NCBI RefSeq assembly: GCF_042242105.1
Contig: NC_092022.1
Location: forward strand, 14,318,001 to 14,382,000
DNA from: Pempheris klunzingeri
Lineage: Eukaryota > Chordata > Actinopteri > Acropomatiformes > Pempheridae
Reading direction: 5' to 3'
Length of the DNA stretch: 64,000 bases
Part shown: piece after piece, positions 12,533 through 25,430 of the stretch
How positions within the stretch are numbered: the stretch's first letter is position 1
Layout of the letters: each line of letters opens with the position of its first letter
The notes under the pieces: generated by a model
Databases searched by the model: none
Seen by the model: the letters and a program-made list of their open reading frames with translations, nothing else
What the model was told of the DNA's origin: nothing
Position numbers and translations under genes: made by a program

Positions 12533-12546
12533 CTGCCCCCTGGTGG
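12533..12546 (-). promoter_or_regulatory. strong CTCF-like motif
   Basis: On the - strand the sequence reads CCACCAGGGGGCAG, matching the CTCF core at essentially every consensus position. It points left, towards the + oriented candidates at 7723 and 8964, a convergent arrangement. Confidence 0.45.
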
Positions 12547-15500
12547 AGCACCTTACTGGGGCCGCACTAAGTCCTCAGCCCCCTGTTGTCACCATGACAG
12601 GGATCCAGATTTACCCAGCTGTTTGGCATGTGTGGGTGTGTTTTTATTCTACAAGTTTGGACCTAAAGAAGAGTATCACTGTCCATTGAAAATCAGAGTT
12701 GGCGATTCTCATTTATTCAGATTAACTGAATGATTAAATGTTCCTTAATGATTTCGAAAATGTTCCTACTTCTTAATCAAAATAAGCCACTTAGAATCCT
12801 ATTAAATCGTGTGAAACCTGTAGCTCATAAAAACAAAGACATCTCATGAAAAGTTTTGGAAATACATAGTTTTCACTCACTGAGGTAACTCGCTATTTTT
12901 AAGGAGAACACACACAGTAGTGCCAGCCTGATGATAAAGCAAACTTTCTGCCATCACATCAGTTGTTTACTGTTGTTAAATTCAGGGGTTTTTTTTTAAA
13001 TCAGAGCCTCCCCTGCACCCCCTACGTTTCTCTGTTCTCTCCAACATTCAAAAATTGAAAAAGAATTACATTAAATGGGAGGAAATCCTTTGTCTACAGT
13101 TTTACTGACATATTAACATCACTAAAAAACATATATGTAGTTTTTAAGGATGTTTTTACATTATCTGTGTTCATTTCCCACTAATATGTGATCTCACCTT
13201 GTGGTTCTATCACACACCACTACATTATGCATATTATCTCATTTACCACCACTGTGTCTCTACTCAGCACTGCTTGTTAGCAGACAATGTAATTTCATTA
13301 CAGCCACCTATCACTTGATTACAAAACCAGCTTTTCCAGCCATGATAGATATTTTGTGGTGTAATGACATGGGCTATGGAAAATGCCCCCCTCCGTTTTG
13401 TTTTCCTCCTCTCTATTAAACACTCCGTTGTGAGGTAGAAACAGCAGTGATTTGTGGGCTTTGTAACTCGTGCCAGCACTAACATGGAAAAATTGGCTCA
13501 AGTTGTCGAAAACTGACAGCCTCTTTGTATCATCCCATAGCTGGTAGCTGAGATATAGAGGCGTAATATGATCTGTAATAAGTACAGTTAAAGGGTATAT
13601 CAAAGATATAATGCATTCATTGTGATCCATTTTATTTCTTACATTTAAAATGTGGCATTTGAAAGCAAAGCACAAACCCAATTGAACGGAGATATGTAAA
13701 TCAATTCAAATGTCAGTGCTACATTTACACATCATTGTGTTGAAATAAAATCAGCCATTTCTTCTGCAAACAGAAGAACATTGTAATATAAATGATTTTC
13801 CTTATAAGAAAATCCCCATTTCGTTCACTTTATATTCATGATCATGAGTTATAATTTGAAATATTTTGGTTTGACTGCCTGACTTTCTTTCTACCTCTGC
13901 AGGCTCACATTTTTTACACTATGGTGACACCAACTTGCTTTCTCTGAGAAACTGAAACAGACACTTTATCTGTTTAACTGTGATTGAATCTATCGGTGAA
14001 TCTCAGCGGAGTGGTATCATTCCAGTGAAAAGGTTTTGTGTGTGTTTGTGTTTGTGTGTGTGTGTGTGTTTTTGGGTAGCTGCCATGTGGGAATCCTCTC
14101 AGTATTCTCCACAGGAGGTTGTTTTCTCTGGGTTTCAAAAAAACAAGCTCTCAGGTAATGACTTCAGTGTGTTGGTGTGTTTTTATTTCATTTGTGTGAC
14201 ACTAAATTCAACTTCAGTCAACACAGACATACCATGTGGAAGTGATATCCTCCTTTAATGCACTTTAGCATCCAGGGACACAGCGTATACATAATTGTTT
14301 TCAATAGATGGTGCATGTCTGTAAAGGTGGTGTATGTGTGTGTTTGTGCTTGTTTGGGCACATGTGCGTGCATGCATGCCACCCTGTACTCCTCTCATCT
14401 GGTTGGGCCCTCTAGCTGGTAATCTGAGCATAGAGATTAGAAAGAAAAACAGCAGAGAAGAATGTCTTTGGTTGAGCCAGCGAGGAATTTACAATGGCCT
14501 TCAGGCTGCTTTGACCTCTCCCTCCTCTCCTCTCTCCCACTCTCTCTCTGTCTCTCACACTCTTAGCTAGTCTCAGTTCTGGACATCATTTTTTATCAGT
14601 TGTGATAACGTTTTACTCACCACCTTCAGTTAAGATCTGAAGACGCAGTTACATTGCAAGTCATGTCGTCGGACATTAGATCGCACAGATTACCTTTAAA
14701 CCTTTAGTCGTGACGTATTATGTCATTTGCTGGAACTAAATCAAAACTGGCACACCTGCCATGTTTTAGTTTTCATCTTAAAGTTCTTTGCATAGAAAAA
14801 AAATCACTGAAGAAGTGATGTTTATCAAACCCTCAGGAATTTGACTAAATGTAGCATTTTCATATGCAGTTTGATTCTCAGACACATTAAGACACTGTCT
14901 TAAGAATAAACAAGCAAAATGATCTCAACCTTGATAAACAGCCCTCTATAGTAATACTTATTATTATTTGTTGAACTATGTATAGATTCTCTTTGATGTA
15001 CTTTAAAGTGTTTTATTTGTCAGAATAATTGTGGATGTAATTCCTCAATAAAGTTTTTACATTTTTAATTTTTGTTTTTAAAGTTACAGTTAAACTGCAG
15101 GTTACAGTTACAGCATTTGTGATGTGATATAAATGTTGTGTTATTATGTATTTTCTGGTGTAGAACAGGGGAAAATCATAACTTGAATAAATGGAGAGGA
15201 GTTACACATCAAAATAGTTTTTAACATAGAAACAATAACTGCAGCCAAAATACTACATAAAAATGTTACAACGACACAATGTAAATAAAAATAGATAATA
15301 CATAAATAGGTAAATCAGTTTTAAAAAGTTCTACAGAGACTTTAGATGTATTTCAGACACTCATGACCTTTTTAACTGGTAGCTACTTTGAAAGATTTGC
15401 CACAATAAGATAATTCAAGAAACATTTTGATCTAAGTATGTGGAATTTTGTTAATAATAGGATTCAAAAAATCATGTCTTTTCAGGTGGGGGTGGAATTT

Positions 15501-16420
15501 GAGCAAAAATGTACAATAATAAAATAAGTGTTAATTTATCAGCATATCATAAACATGCCATTTTTGTATTGTATGTATTGTTGTTATATTTTAAGAAATC
15601 TGAACATTTGTGTTGCTCACCCCATCAGACTGCAGTGATGTCATTGCATCACTCACATCTTTGCGGTGACTTTTTAATTCCTCTTTACAATCGATGAAAA
15701 CTTCAAAAATAAGAAACTGTTGTTGTTGGACATAGAGAGACGATACGTCCCCATCTGTTGCCACAGGGATGTAATGATCTGAAGCAGCTCTCCAACAGCT
15801 TGCAGCGATGGGCAGAGATGACACCATGTTGTAGGACAGACAGGGAGTTTGAGGTGCTTCGATGGAGTTCTAGTTTCAGAGGGACAGCTGTGTGGATATT
15901 TAAGACAAACTGGTTACCAGACCACCTGATCTGATCCTCCTCGCTCCGTCACAGCCCAGCAACCTGCCTTCCTCTGAGACAGACCTCGGCCAATGTGTGT
16001 GTGTGTGAGAGACCAAAAGAAAGAGGAGGGGTATACAGGTCTGTGCACAGACGAAGGGGACAGGTGTTGGGGACAGGAGGTGCCGTGTGGCCCGGGGGTG
16101 TGGTCAGGTGGTGACACACCTGTCCCTACTTGCACAAGGGGGTCTAGTTACACACACACACACACACACACACAAGCATGCACATCAGCCTGACCATGTG
16201 TTCTGACATGCAACGCTAAACCAAACAGCCTCTCATGCAATGTGAATCTGCTCACCATAACAAACCAGGGCTGATTCTTGTTATGCCAAAGAAAACATGG
16301 CAAGCTCAGCTCTGTGGCAAAGAAATGTGATCATTATGTGAGAGAGAGGTGAGGGGGCACATGAATTGAGCAGTAGACATGCAATACAAGGCTCTGTGCA
16401 GAGATTTTGTTACCATGAAA

Positions 16421-16422
<2 letters not shown>

Positions 16423-16490
<68 letters not shown>

Positions 16491-16500
16491 CAGAGAGAGA
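16423..16500. repeat. long (GT)n microsatellite with (GA)n end
   Basis: About 33 uninterrupted GT units followed by a short GA tract. One of the two longest dinucleotide repeats in the window. Confidence 0.95.
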
Positions 16501-18058
16501 GGGGCAGCAAGTAGAAAGTGTCTCTGGATGTGATTAGTTATTGCTTTTCATGTAAAGTGTCTCCATACTCTGTGTGGATCATGTGGCTTGTTTTTCTTTT
16601 GAAAAAGGGGAGCAAAAAGTTCCACATCGATTTACCATTTTATAAGAAACGGGATTAAAGTCAATGCAGCAGAACCAGAGATATCATCTTTTTAATTCCA
16701 TCCATTCTTTTTCCTTGTCATAATTCACTTCTTCAAGAACTCGCTTTTTACTCATTCCACTCACCTTCAACACCAGAAATGCAGCAATGTTTAATTTTTT
16801 TAATTTTTTACATATGCAGTAGTACTCATCAAGACCTGTAAGCAGATTTTCATGTATACAATTCGTGGAGTTCCCCTTTCAAGACAACTTGGACATACTG
16901 TCTGCTCCAAATGTACCTTAATCTAACTTTTTCAGTTGATTTTGAATTCAAATTTATGATTTCTAATGCAGAGTATAAAATATCTTTCTGCTCTCTTTTT
17001 AAAACAGTGTAAATGGACACCAGCATGTGTGGCACATGCGGTGTTTCTGTAAAACCTTGCCGATGGGGGAGATAGCCGTCTGGCCCTGGGGTGTGGATTT
17101 CAGGCAGGTGCACTTGCCTGCCCTGCGGCTCCTCAAGGGACAGGATAGGACGGGACAAGGAGGAGGAGGAGGAGGAGAAGGGAGGCAATCTTTGCTCTCT
17201 GCTGTCACACACACACACACACAGACTCTAGCTCCCGAACTCAAAGACTGATCTCCACCCGTCTTGGCCCCCCTACCCAACACCCTCCCCACCATATCCC
17301 TCATTGACTGGAATGCGTCGGGACAATAGAACTGTCCTGGTCCTTCGGCTGGCGCCCCCCTGGGCCCACACAGGCCCTGACAGGAGGACAAAAGTGCACC
17401 TTGCACCTCTCAGCACCACCAGCAGCACCCTGGGGGCAAATACCTGAATACCTGTGGTAAATAAGAGGCAGAGAGGGAGAGAAAGAATGACACAACACGA
17501 GGCAAGAGAGACACAGAGGAGAGGCATCAATGAAAGAAAAGGAGAAAAATATTCGGCACAGGAGATTTTCTGCTCTCAGCTGCCAAGTGTAACACAGACT
17601 CATCCAGAGGTCCAAGCAAAGCACAACAGCAGTCTTCCTATTTTCATACCCTCTCCCCGCTTATTATTATAATTCACCGTGTCGCTCATCCTTTCATATC
17701 TATTCTGACACCTGCTTTCTTAGTAACATCCCCTCAGTATGAACTATCCACATATCCTATTCTCTGTCAGTACTCTCTTATTCTCTCATGTCATGACTTG
17801 CTGGCCGCTGCCTAGCTTAGCCTGTGTGTGTGGTTTGTGCACATTTGGCTCTGACACTCCTTTTCTTGCACCACATTAGAGCCTGGTTGGTTCACAGACA
17901 CAAAATCACATTAGATGCCACTGACGCTGACACATCTGTGTATCAACTGAATGTGCGGGTGATCACTGATTTCATTGGTTTCCTATTAACCAATAGTTCT
18001 CAGTAAATAAAATCACAAGGAGTTTCCCTCCAAGCAAGCCCTGTAATTCACTGACCTG

Positions 18059-18087
18059 CCCCCCCACCCCCCACCCCACCCTACCCA
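18059..18087 (-). other. G-quadruplex motif
   Basis: A C-rich + strand tract gives, on the - strand, GGGTAGGGTGGGGTGGGG plus a further G run: four or more G-runs with one- to two-base loops, a very stable G4 pattern. No gene adjoins it. Confidence 0.55.
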
Positions 18088-18855
18088 TCCTCTGGGTGAA
18101 TGTGTGTTAATCAGTGCAATGAAGTGTGTTAAGCCACGGTCACATTACCACTGATGCAACCACAATCACTTTGCTCCACTCAACAAATGTGGGCATAGCA
18201 AGGCTGTGAGGTCATACTACTGGGACAAGTGCTCTGGAAAGCAAATTCTTAATAAAACAACATACAGATACTTCAACTTTGCACATACTTGAGGGAAATA
18301 ATCTTCATGATCAATGTCACTAATCAATATTGTTGTTTTTGTAGTTGTCTGTACATCAGCTCTTTGCCTCCAGCTATTGAAATAGCATAAAAAAACTAAC
18401 ACCCAACAGTTATAAATTTAGAGTCTACTGAGAATAAAATAACAAGTTCATGGAGTAAGCCATCTCCTCCAGTGCATCGCCACTCACTAAAGCACACTGT
18501 TTCCCTTTTCATTTGCATAACCTAATATTAATCAGATAAAGTGTAATTGTACCAGATGTCCAGAAGCTGCAAGATCTGACTCAGACATGTGTGATATTCA
18601 AGCCCAAGGTCACTATTACATGCACCTCTATTTGTCAGTCAGTCCTTTAATTAATTTGAAGTAGCAATACCACCATGTAAAATGCTCCATCGCAAGTAAA
18701 ACTTTGCTGCATTATTTTATGAACCAGTTTTCATGTGTTAAATCAGATAAATGTAGTTAAAAAAGTACTTCTTTTAAATGTAGTGAATTAGAATTATAAA
18801 GTAAACTTACAAGTTTCATTACACTCAAATAAAACGCAAAGTTGAGCTTAGCCTT

Positions 18856-19050
18856 AGACTTTCTTTTATTGATCCCCCATAGGGGGAAATTCACATGTTA
18901 CAGCAGCAACAATAGAAAAAAAAGAGTGACGAAAGCAACAGTAGAAAATAAGCAATAGCAAATAAGTATATGTTGTGATGATAAATAAATATTTACACTA
19001 TGGACATGGAATGTACAAGTATGGACAGAAATATGAAAGGAATGGAATGA
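18856..19050. repeat. teleost LINE 3'-tail-like repeat
   Basis: It contains TTTATTGATCCCCCATAGGG and GGAAATTCACATGTTACAGC, followed by A-rich sequence with CAGCAACAATAG. I recognise the TTTATTGATCCCC...GGGGAAATTC block as a frequent 3' end of fish LINE-type repeats. Only a few hundred bases remain and the limits are approximate. Confidence 0.5.
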
Positions 19051-21596
19051 TACAATGCATTAGTGAATAGTTGCTTTCCATCAATGATTGTCTTGTTTAA
19101 TTCACAATCAAGTTCACCAGAATTTCCTCAAACGGACTCTTAAGAGCAATATGCTACCATATTTCACCTCTTGTATGAAGTACGCCATAATAATTATTTG
19201 CACATTTATATTCATGCATGGCCCTCTTCATTCAGGAGATGATCTTCAGCTTCGCCAAATCTTAAATAAAGATTAAACTGCTTGCAATATTCTTTATAAA
19301 CACCTGTTTGCTTTATGCGGTAAATGGATTTAAGTTAGTAAGTGTCTTGATTTGGAGTATTTATTTAACTGAATATGTAATAGAAGATTGTATCCACATG
19401 GCCCCTACTTTCTCTACATGCCCTCTCCATGCTTGCATGAGTTCAACTGTCCCTTAACTATTTCGGTGCAATGGAAACCTGCATGGCTGCAGCTCTGGAT
19501 GGCACCAGGTTGGAAACCTATGTTATACACAACACATCTCATCTATTTACTCTCCTGTCCCTTTACGGCTCATCCTCCACCCTCTGACCCTGTGGGACAG
19601 AGAGGGTCTGTGTTTAGGAGGAAACACAGCACCAGCCACATAACAGACACAGATGCATGCACACACACACCATTGAAGGTTGGACAGCAGGAGTGCGGAG
19701 GTGGGCGGGAAATGGTGTGTACCCCCTCCTGGAGGCCATATCCTGTCCTTGGGCAAAACTGGTTTATTTGTCCAGAGATCTGAGCTGTTTGTGTGCATGT
19801 GTGTGCAGAAGCAACAGTGTCGGTATGCACATTGAGACTTTATGAAGTCCTTAAACTATCCAGAATGGTACAAAACTCTCACAAGACAAGCATCCACAGT
19901 GCTAATATCTCTGCCCTCACAGCACATGTCATTGATCAAGTCTGCATTGCAACACGTGGCATTCCTTAGCAAATTGTACTCCCTACTGATTTGATAAACG
20001 GCCCACGAACAGAAACACTCATTCTTCACCAGACACCCACCAATCCCCCACCACCACCTCCTCCCCAATGTCCAATCTCTTTCCCTCAACCTCCTCTCCC
20101 TCATTGCTTCGTCTTTTCCTCTTCACATAATCGACTTCTTATCCCCAGATCACCTTCTCCTTCAAACCTCATGCCCCCATTAGCTTCCCCATCCCTCGTG
20201 CTGGTTATTTCATACAGTCTGCAGAAAGGTCATTCGCCTGTAAAAATCTAAAAAAAAATATGATTATGTCTTTGAAGGACAAAAGTAGATGAGACAGACC
20301 ATGATTGAGTGAAGTTCAGATCTAGCAGAGGAGGTTGGCACTGAGGCTCAGGGCAGTGACATTGTGTAAGAACTTCTAAGAGGGTTTGAAACTTAAACCC
20401 AGTGACTTAACCTTCTTGGCTTGAATCTGATCCTCCAGTGATTTAGCTCTGCAACCCCTGCCAGCTCTGATTTCAGCAATATACTGTACACTCTCACTTC
20501 CACGATATGGTGCACTATGATGCCCTGACAGAGAGACACGTACACCTCACAGTGACCCACAAACACACTCATACATCCATATACACAAAAACAGCCGTAG
20601 CCGCACCCAGATGCTTCATATCAGCACTTTTTTGGAAGAGCTGTGTTTATACAAGACTGACAGGCCACTTCCTGTTTTCCAAACATCACCACAAACACAA
20701 ACACTGAGAGCAGAGCGGTAGAGGGAGAAAACTGTTACTCCAACGTGTTGGAAAAGGTTTGTTTCATCGTTGACATGCAGAGCTGTTTCCCATTGCTCAA
20801 ATGAAGTTACAGCCTTGTGGTCTGTTCTGCTACACACACATGCAAAGCCCCACTTACAGACATATATTTACTGTTTCCAAAATGACGGCACTGTATAACA
20901 AAATAAAACTCATCCAGCTGGAAACTGTCAAACATCAGCTTTTTTTAACGAAAAAAGTTGATTTCACAAAGCAACATCCAGGCTTCTAATTAACTGTATC
21001 TGCAAAAAAAGAGCATTTAAACTTTTATTGTTTGCCTTTAGTAGAGCGAGGCATTAAGGTTCAGACATTCTTTCCATGAGAATAGCACATGTGAGAAATT
21101 AAAATGAAGGCAATCCCCTTTTCTTCATAATTAGGTCTGCATAACATTATTTCCTGTTACAGGAAAATCAAATTATTACTGTGACTCAAGAACAGACTGC
21201 AAGTACAGCAGACAGAGCAGCTCTCTTTTTCTGTTCGATGGCAGTATTGTATGTCTGTCACTAATGGCTCAGGAATGTCACATTAGTCAGGGGGTGCATG
21301 CGTGACGCTGCAAACATTAAAACACTTTTGAGGAGACCAATATGATATTACACACACACACACACACACAACACACACCGAAAAAGAAAGGTGGCAGGTC
21401 CAGTGATCTCATTGCCTCAAAGCTACAGAGTGATAGACTACCTCCTAAACACTGCAAACCAGAAAAATGTCCCCCTAGCAAGATGTCAGAGTTAAATTTC
21501 AAAACGGCAGACGTATATCAGAAATGTCTGTTTAGTGGCATGTTTTTGTACTAAGTGTTAGAGGTAGAGCTTACATATCACACCCATTCTCGCTCT

Positions 21597-21945
21597 GTGC
21601 AAAAGGCACTCTTTAGCATCTGGATGAAACACATGACCCCTGACCGTCAGATATTGCCAATATTGTCCGATTGTCAGATATTCGACTGCACCAAAAGTAC
21701 ATAGCTAGGTTTAGGGAAAATTGATGGTTTGGGTTAAGAGAAGTTTGCTAGTTACAGAAGTTAAGTCATATTACGTATATGATGTGAGTTAAAATAAGTT
21801 AGCATTGACTTTTGTTTTCATGCAAGACAAGACACAGCAGTCTCCTGGGTGAAAGTCCTGTGTTTCACCTGATTTTGTTGCTCTTTATACTACACTGTCC
21901 TTTAATGTCTCATACAGACACTAAAGAGTGCCTTGTGCATTGGTA
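21597..21945. mobile_element. MITE-like non-autonomous DNA element
   Basis: An inverted pair brackets about 350 bases: TGTGCAAAAGGCACTCTTTA at 21597-21616, continuing to about 21630, against CTAAAGAGTGCCTTGTGCA at about 21921-21939. The arms stay similar for some 35-40 bases. The interior carries a TAGGTTTAGGGAAAA block, a GGTTTGGGTTAA block and CAGTCTCCTGGGTGAAAGTC, which I recall from abundant teleost repeats. No coding capacity. Superfamily and exact ends are unknown. Confidence 0.55.
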
Positions 21946-23214
21946 TGAAATGCCAAAGGGGGTATTTGAAGACCCTTGAATGAGATGATATTCCATAGAT
22001 ATATTTTATCTCTTAGTGGTCAGAGATAAAATGGAATATCATCTAACTCTATAGCATTATTTGAGATGTCATGTTCTCCATCTGTTAACTCATCCAACCC
22101 TGCTGCCGCTTCTCTGTGAGCACCTAATCTGACACTGTCGGTAGTTCAAGGGGAGTTCAGTCCCCTGTGGCGTCTCTGCATCTCTGACTCACTGCCTGCG
22201 TAGGTGTGCAGCAGCTAAATAATTCTTACCTCTTGAGTCAAAACAGCCCAGAGAGGTATAGGCTGACAAATGAAAATTCCCCCTTGATCAAAGTAAAGCT
22301 CTGTATTCAATGTGTTTGCATGTGTGTGGCTGAGGGGTGTGCACATGTGCGCATGTGCGCATGCAGTCTTTCGGGTGCTGTTTACATTGGGCAAGCTAAG
22401 TCATGCAATCTGATCCCAGGCTTTTTGAGAGCCTCCTCAAAACCCCCTCACATCCACCTCTCAACACTTAGAGCTATTGGAGGAAGCGCGTTGTTACCTC
22501 ACTAAGACATGCTGGCGTCAGTGTGTGTGGGTCAGGAGGGCAGTGGGGATTGTAGACACATTGCTGCCATATGCGCAACCTGGATGTTCACCCTCAGCTG
22601 GGCTAATAAATACAGACTTCCTCCAAAAGTTCCTACAAGGTAACCAGTTTTACCATCGCTGAGCAGACTGAGTGGATCAGTGTCAGTCTTGAGGTTCTGA
22701 CGACGCTGTCCGGAGCCCTTCTCTCTGGGGTGTGTTTGTTGGTCTAGAGCCTAAGTTTTCTGCTTCCATCTGTGGCTGCTCCTACAGCAGGAAGTGGGTC
22801 AGTGGGATTCCCACACTCAGCTAATTTCACACCGACTCTCTTCTGCAGAATTTTCCTGTTCTGGCACTCTTTCCTTGCTCAGCACCTTCTTCTTTATGCA
22901 TATACATTTTTGCTCTCCCTCTAACCCACCTGCAGCCACAAACCCTCCCGTGCTTCTTTAGCATGTGTTCTCCATGTGTGCCTGTGTGTGTGTGTGTGTG
23001 CTGACAGCCTGGCAGGTGTGTGCAGGTGCTCCCCCTTATCACTCAACATCACACAAAGCTCTCCCTGCTCCTCCTAGCATGCACACACACACAGCTCCAT
23101 CTTCCCATTCAGAAACTGTCATGTCTGTCCTGATGAACTCATTTAGATTTGTGAGTTGATACGATGCCTGTTGAAATACTAATTAATGCTAGCACTTAAG
23201 TAGATCCACAGGAG

Positions 23215-23995
23215 TTTTTCTTAAAAAAAGCTTTTATTTACAAGTGGCAGAAAAATGGCACAGTATTCCCATTTGAAAGGCATATTCAACAAAGTGGTTC
23301 ATAAAAACTGTAAGTCAACACATTTCCAAAAAGCACGTCTAAAGAGATGTGATTTAGACTAAAATTACAGTATTGGTGCAATATTGGTGAAGGCAAACTG
23401 TGTTTTTTTTTTGGTCAAGTTTAAGTGGTCCTTTAGTGTCACAATGAGTGTGGCATGAGGAGGGGCGAGTGGAGGGTCACCTGTCGTCAGGGACACAGCT
23501 AACACGTCTCTCAGCGCCCTGCCTCCACAGTACACCATACACAGACAGCTGTCTCAACACACACACACACACACACACACACGGCATGCATGTATAGTAT
23601 GGTGAGGAATGACATCCCCACATACACACTCACAAACACACCCAAGCAGCTGCAGCATGGCCAGAGTCCCGGACCGGCCGGCACCGATGGAGTTTCCTGG
23701 GAATTAACTGCATGTCCAGCTGCCCTCAAATCACACACACACACAGTTGACAGGACATGGCAAAAATGTGCTGCGGACACCAATATGACCTAAAAAAATC
23801 TGATAAACCTACAGTCCTGAAAAATTAAAGGCACTTAAGCAGTCATGATAAAAGCGACAGATTTTCAGTTTTCTGTACCATCATAGCTTCAGAAGTCTGT
23901 CCAGTGTTCCCTGGGGACATTGGCGCTAATCAGAGGGGAACAAAACCAGCAAGCAGCTTCAACTGGCTCATGAGAGCAGTTCAGGGAATGTGAGT
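23215..23995 (-). other. snai1: snai1 3' UTR (inferred)
   Basis: Runs from the snai1 stop codon to the first good - strand AATAAA (complement of 23233-23238). It contains a (CA)n tract at 23557-23581. The end at about 23215 is approximate. Confidence 0.45.
23233..23238 (-). promoter_or_regulatory. snai1: candidate snai1 polyadenylation signal
   Basis: The complement reads AATAAA, about 760 bases past the snai1 stop codon, the first canonical hexamer found on that strand. The site itself is not proven. Confidence 0.4.
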
Positions 23996-25430
23996 CTATG
24001 AGGCAGGGCAGCAGCCAGAAGCATTGTGTTTGTGCAGCAGGGACATGCGGCTGAAGGTCCGTGCACAGGAGCCGCACTGGTACTTCTTCACTTCAGAGTG
24101 GGTCTGCAGGTGGGCACGCAGGTTGGAGCGATCAGCAAAGGCTCGGTTACAGTGTTGACAGGCAAAGGGGCGCTCACCTGGTTAGAAAAAAGAGAGCAGG
24201 AAAATGCTTCATTAACAGGCCAAAAGGTCTGCCCCTGGTCATTGTTTTTCAAATGATCTACAGATAACTAACAATAGAGCAGGAACACTACCCTAACTTA
24301 CTTCATTCGGGTTGGCTTTTTTCATGCGCAACCATTGTGAGGCTGAGATTAGATTGTGCCATGCTAAGCAATAACATTTGCTCACACATCAGGAGACATC
24401 AATGAATATCAATGAGCACAAGGTGCAACCAGCTGTTACATATACAAGCCAACAGTAATCAATGTGATCACGCTGACATAGCATTGTGAAAAGTTGCATA
24501 CCTGTGTGTGTGCGAATGTGTCCTCTGAGCAGCCATGGTCTGGAGAAGGCCTTGCCGCAGGTGGGGCACACACAGGGCAGAGTGTGTGAGCGAATGTGCA
24601 TCTTCAGGGCTCCAAGGCTGGTGTACTCCTTGGGGCAGTGTTTGCAGTGGAAGGCCGGCCGTGCAGAGACTTCAGTGGGCAGAGAAGGTGGCTGCTGCAG
24701 CGGAACACAGTGGGAGAGCTGGTGGTGGGACAGCTGATGATGGGACAGTGCTGACAGACTGGCGTAACTTTTACTGCAGTGCAGACAGTGGTAGACGTGT
24801 GGGATGATATCCGGGCTCGGGGGGTCTGACGTGCGCCCGCCGTCCTCCTCTTCCTCGCCACTGCTGCTGGAAGGAGAGCTGCTGAGGTCGAGAGGGCCAA
24901 GCAGGGAAGGTGACAGAGACACGGGGGTGATTGGGGATAGGGGTGCAGGAAGGGAGTCCGTGCTGCTAAAAAATGGGCTGGTGGGGTAGCAGGTCAGGGA
25001 AGAGCTGTTGTTCTGCGTTGGAAGTTCAGCCCGTGGAAAACTTTCTGGGACAAAAGCTGGCAACACAGAGGAAAGGAGGTCAGGTGGATTGTCACTCAGA
25101 TGGACAGATCTAATAAAGCACTATAATTATTTTCATTCTCCTTAAACACAAGCCTGATTTATCTAACTTTTCCACAAACACAGAATGTGTTTTGCACCCA
25201 GAAGGCTATGCAAGATAAAAGTCCATCTTTCTACCACATGGGCCTTTTCAGCATCTGAAATTAAGGCACTGTTTTCATGACTAACTCAACGTGTCAAACA
25301 TAATCAGAGAATCATTTAGTTCAGTCTGTCATTAAGAAAATTTTTTACCAGTTTGGCTCTCCAGTTGGCTCTCCCTGTAGTATGGCTTCTTGTTGGAAAA
25401 ATACTTCTTGACAAGGAATGATCGAGGCAT
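23996..25430 (-). CDS. snai1: Snail family zinc-finger transcriptional repressor 1
   Basis: Coding exons in transcript order are 25349-25430, 24502-25056 and 23996-24177. All have GT-AG introns and consistent phase, and give 272 aa. The start is set by the SNAG domain [11 protein letters not shown], which must be N-terminal because it recruits LSD1/HDAC corepressors; the upstream in-frame extension has no ATG. Residues 30-115 are Ser/Pro-rich with an acidic [10 protein letters not shown] patch. Zinc fingers follow: an atypical first finger (C118, C121, H134, H138), then C2H2 fingers at 165-185, 191-211 and 219-239, and a last C2HC finger at 247-268 ending NASGCCPAS. Lack of the Slug domain argues against snai2. 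Snail1 binds CANNTG E-boxes, represses E-cadherin and drives mesoderm and neural-crest cell migration. Which teleost snai1 duplicate this is cannot be decided here. Confidence 0.93.

Larger units (their letters stand above)
9554..23215. other. gene desert left of snai1
   Basis: No protein-coding gene, tRNA or rRNA was recognised across this stretch. It holds microsatellites (for example GT at 10759-10785, CA at 16147-16173, GT at 16423-16489, CA at 21350-21372), C- or G-rich tracts at 10365-10713 and 18059-18087, a LINE-like tail at about 18856-19050, and a MITE-like element at about 21597-21945. Large non-coding flanks are usual for developmental regulators such as snai1, so distal enhancers are plausible here but cannot be named from sequence alone. 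Confidence 0.6.

Noticed and set aside
16999-17624. Overlapping - strand open frames of 85-135 codons
   Set aside because: Driven by GA/CA-rich simple sequence; Cys/Val runs come from a GT repeat.
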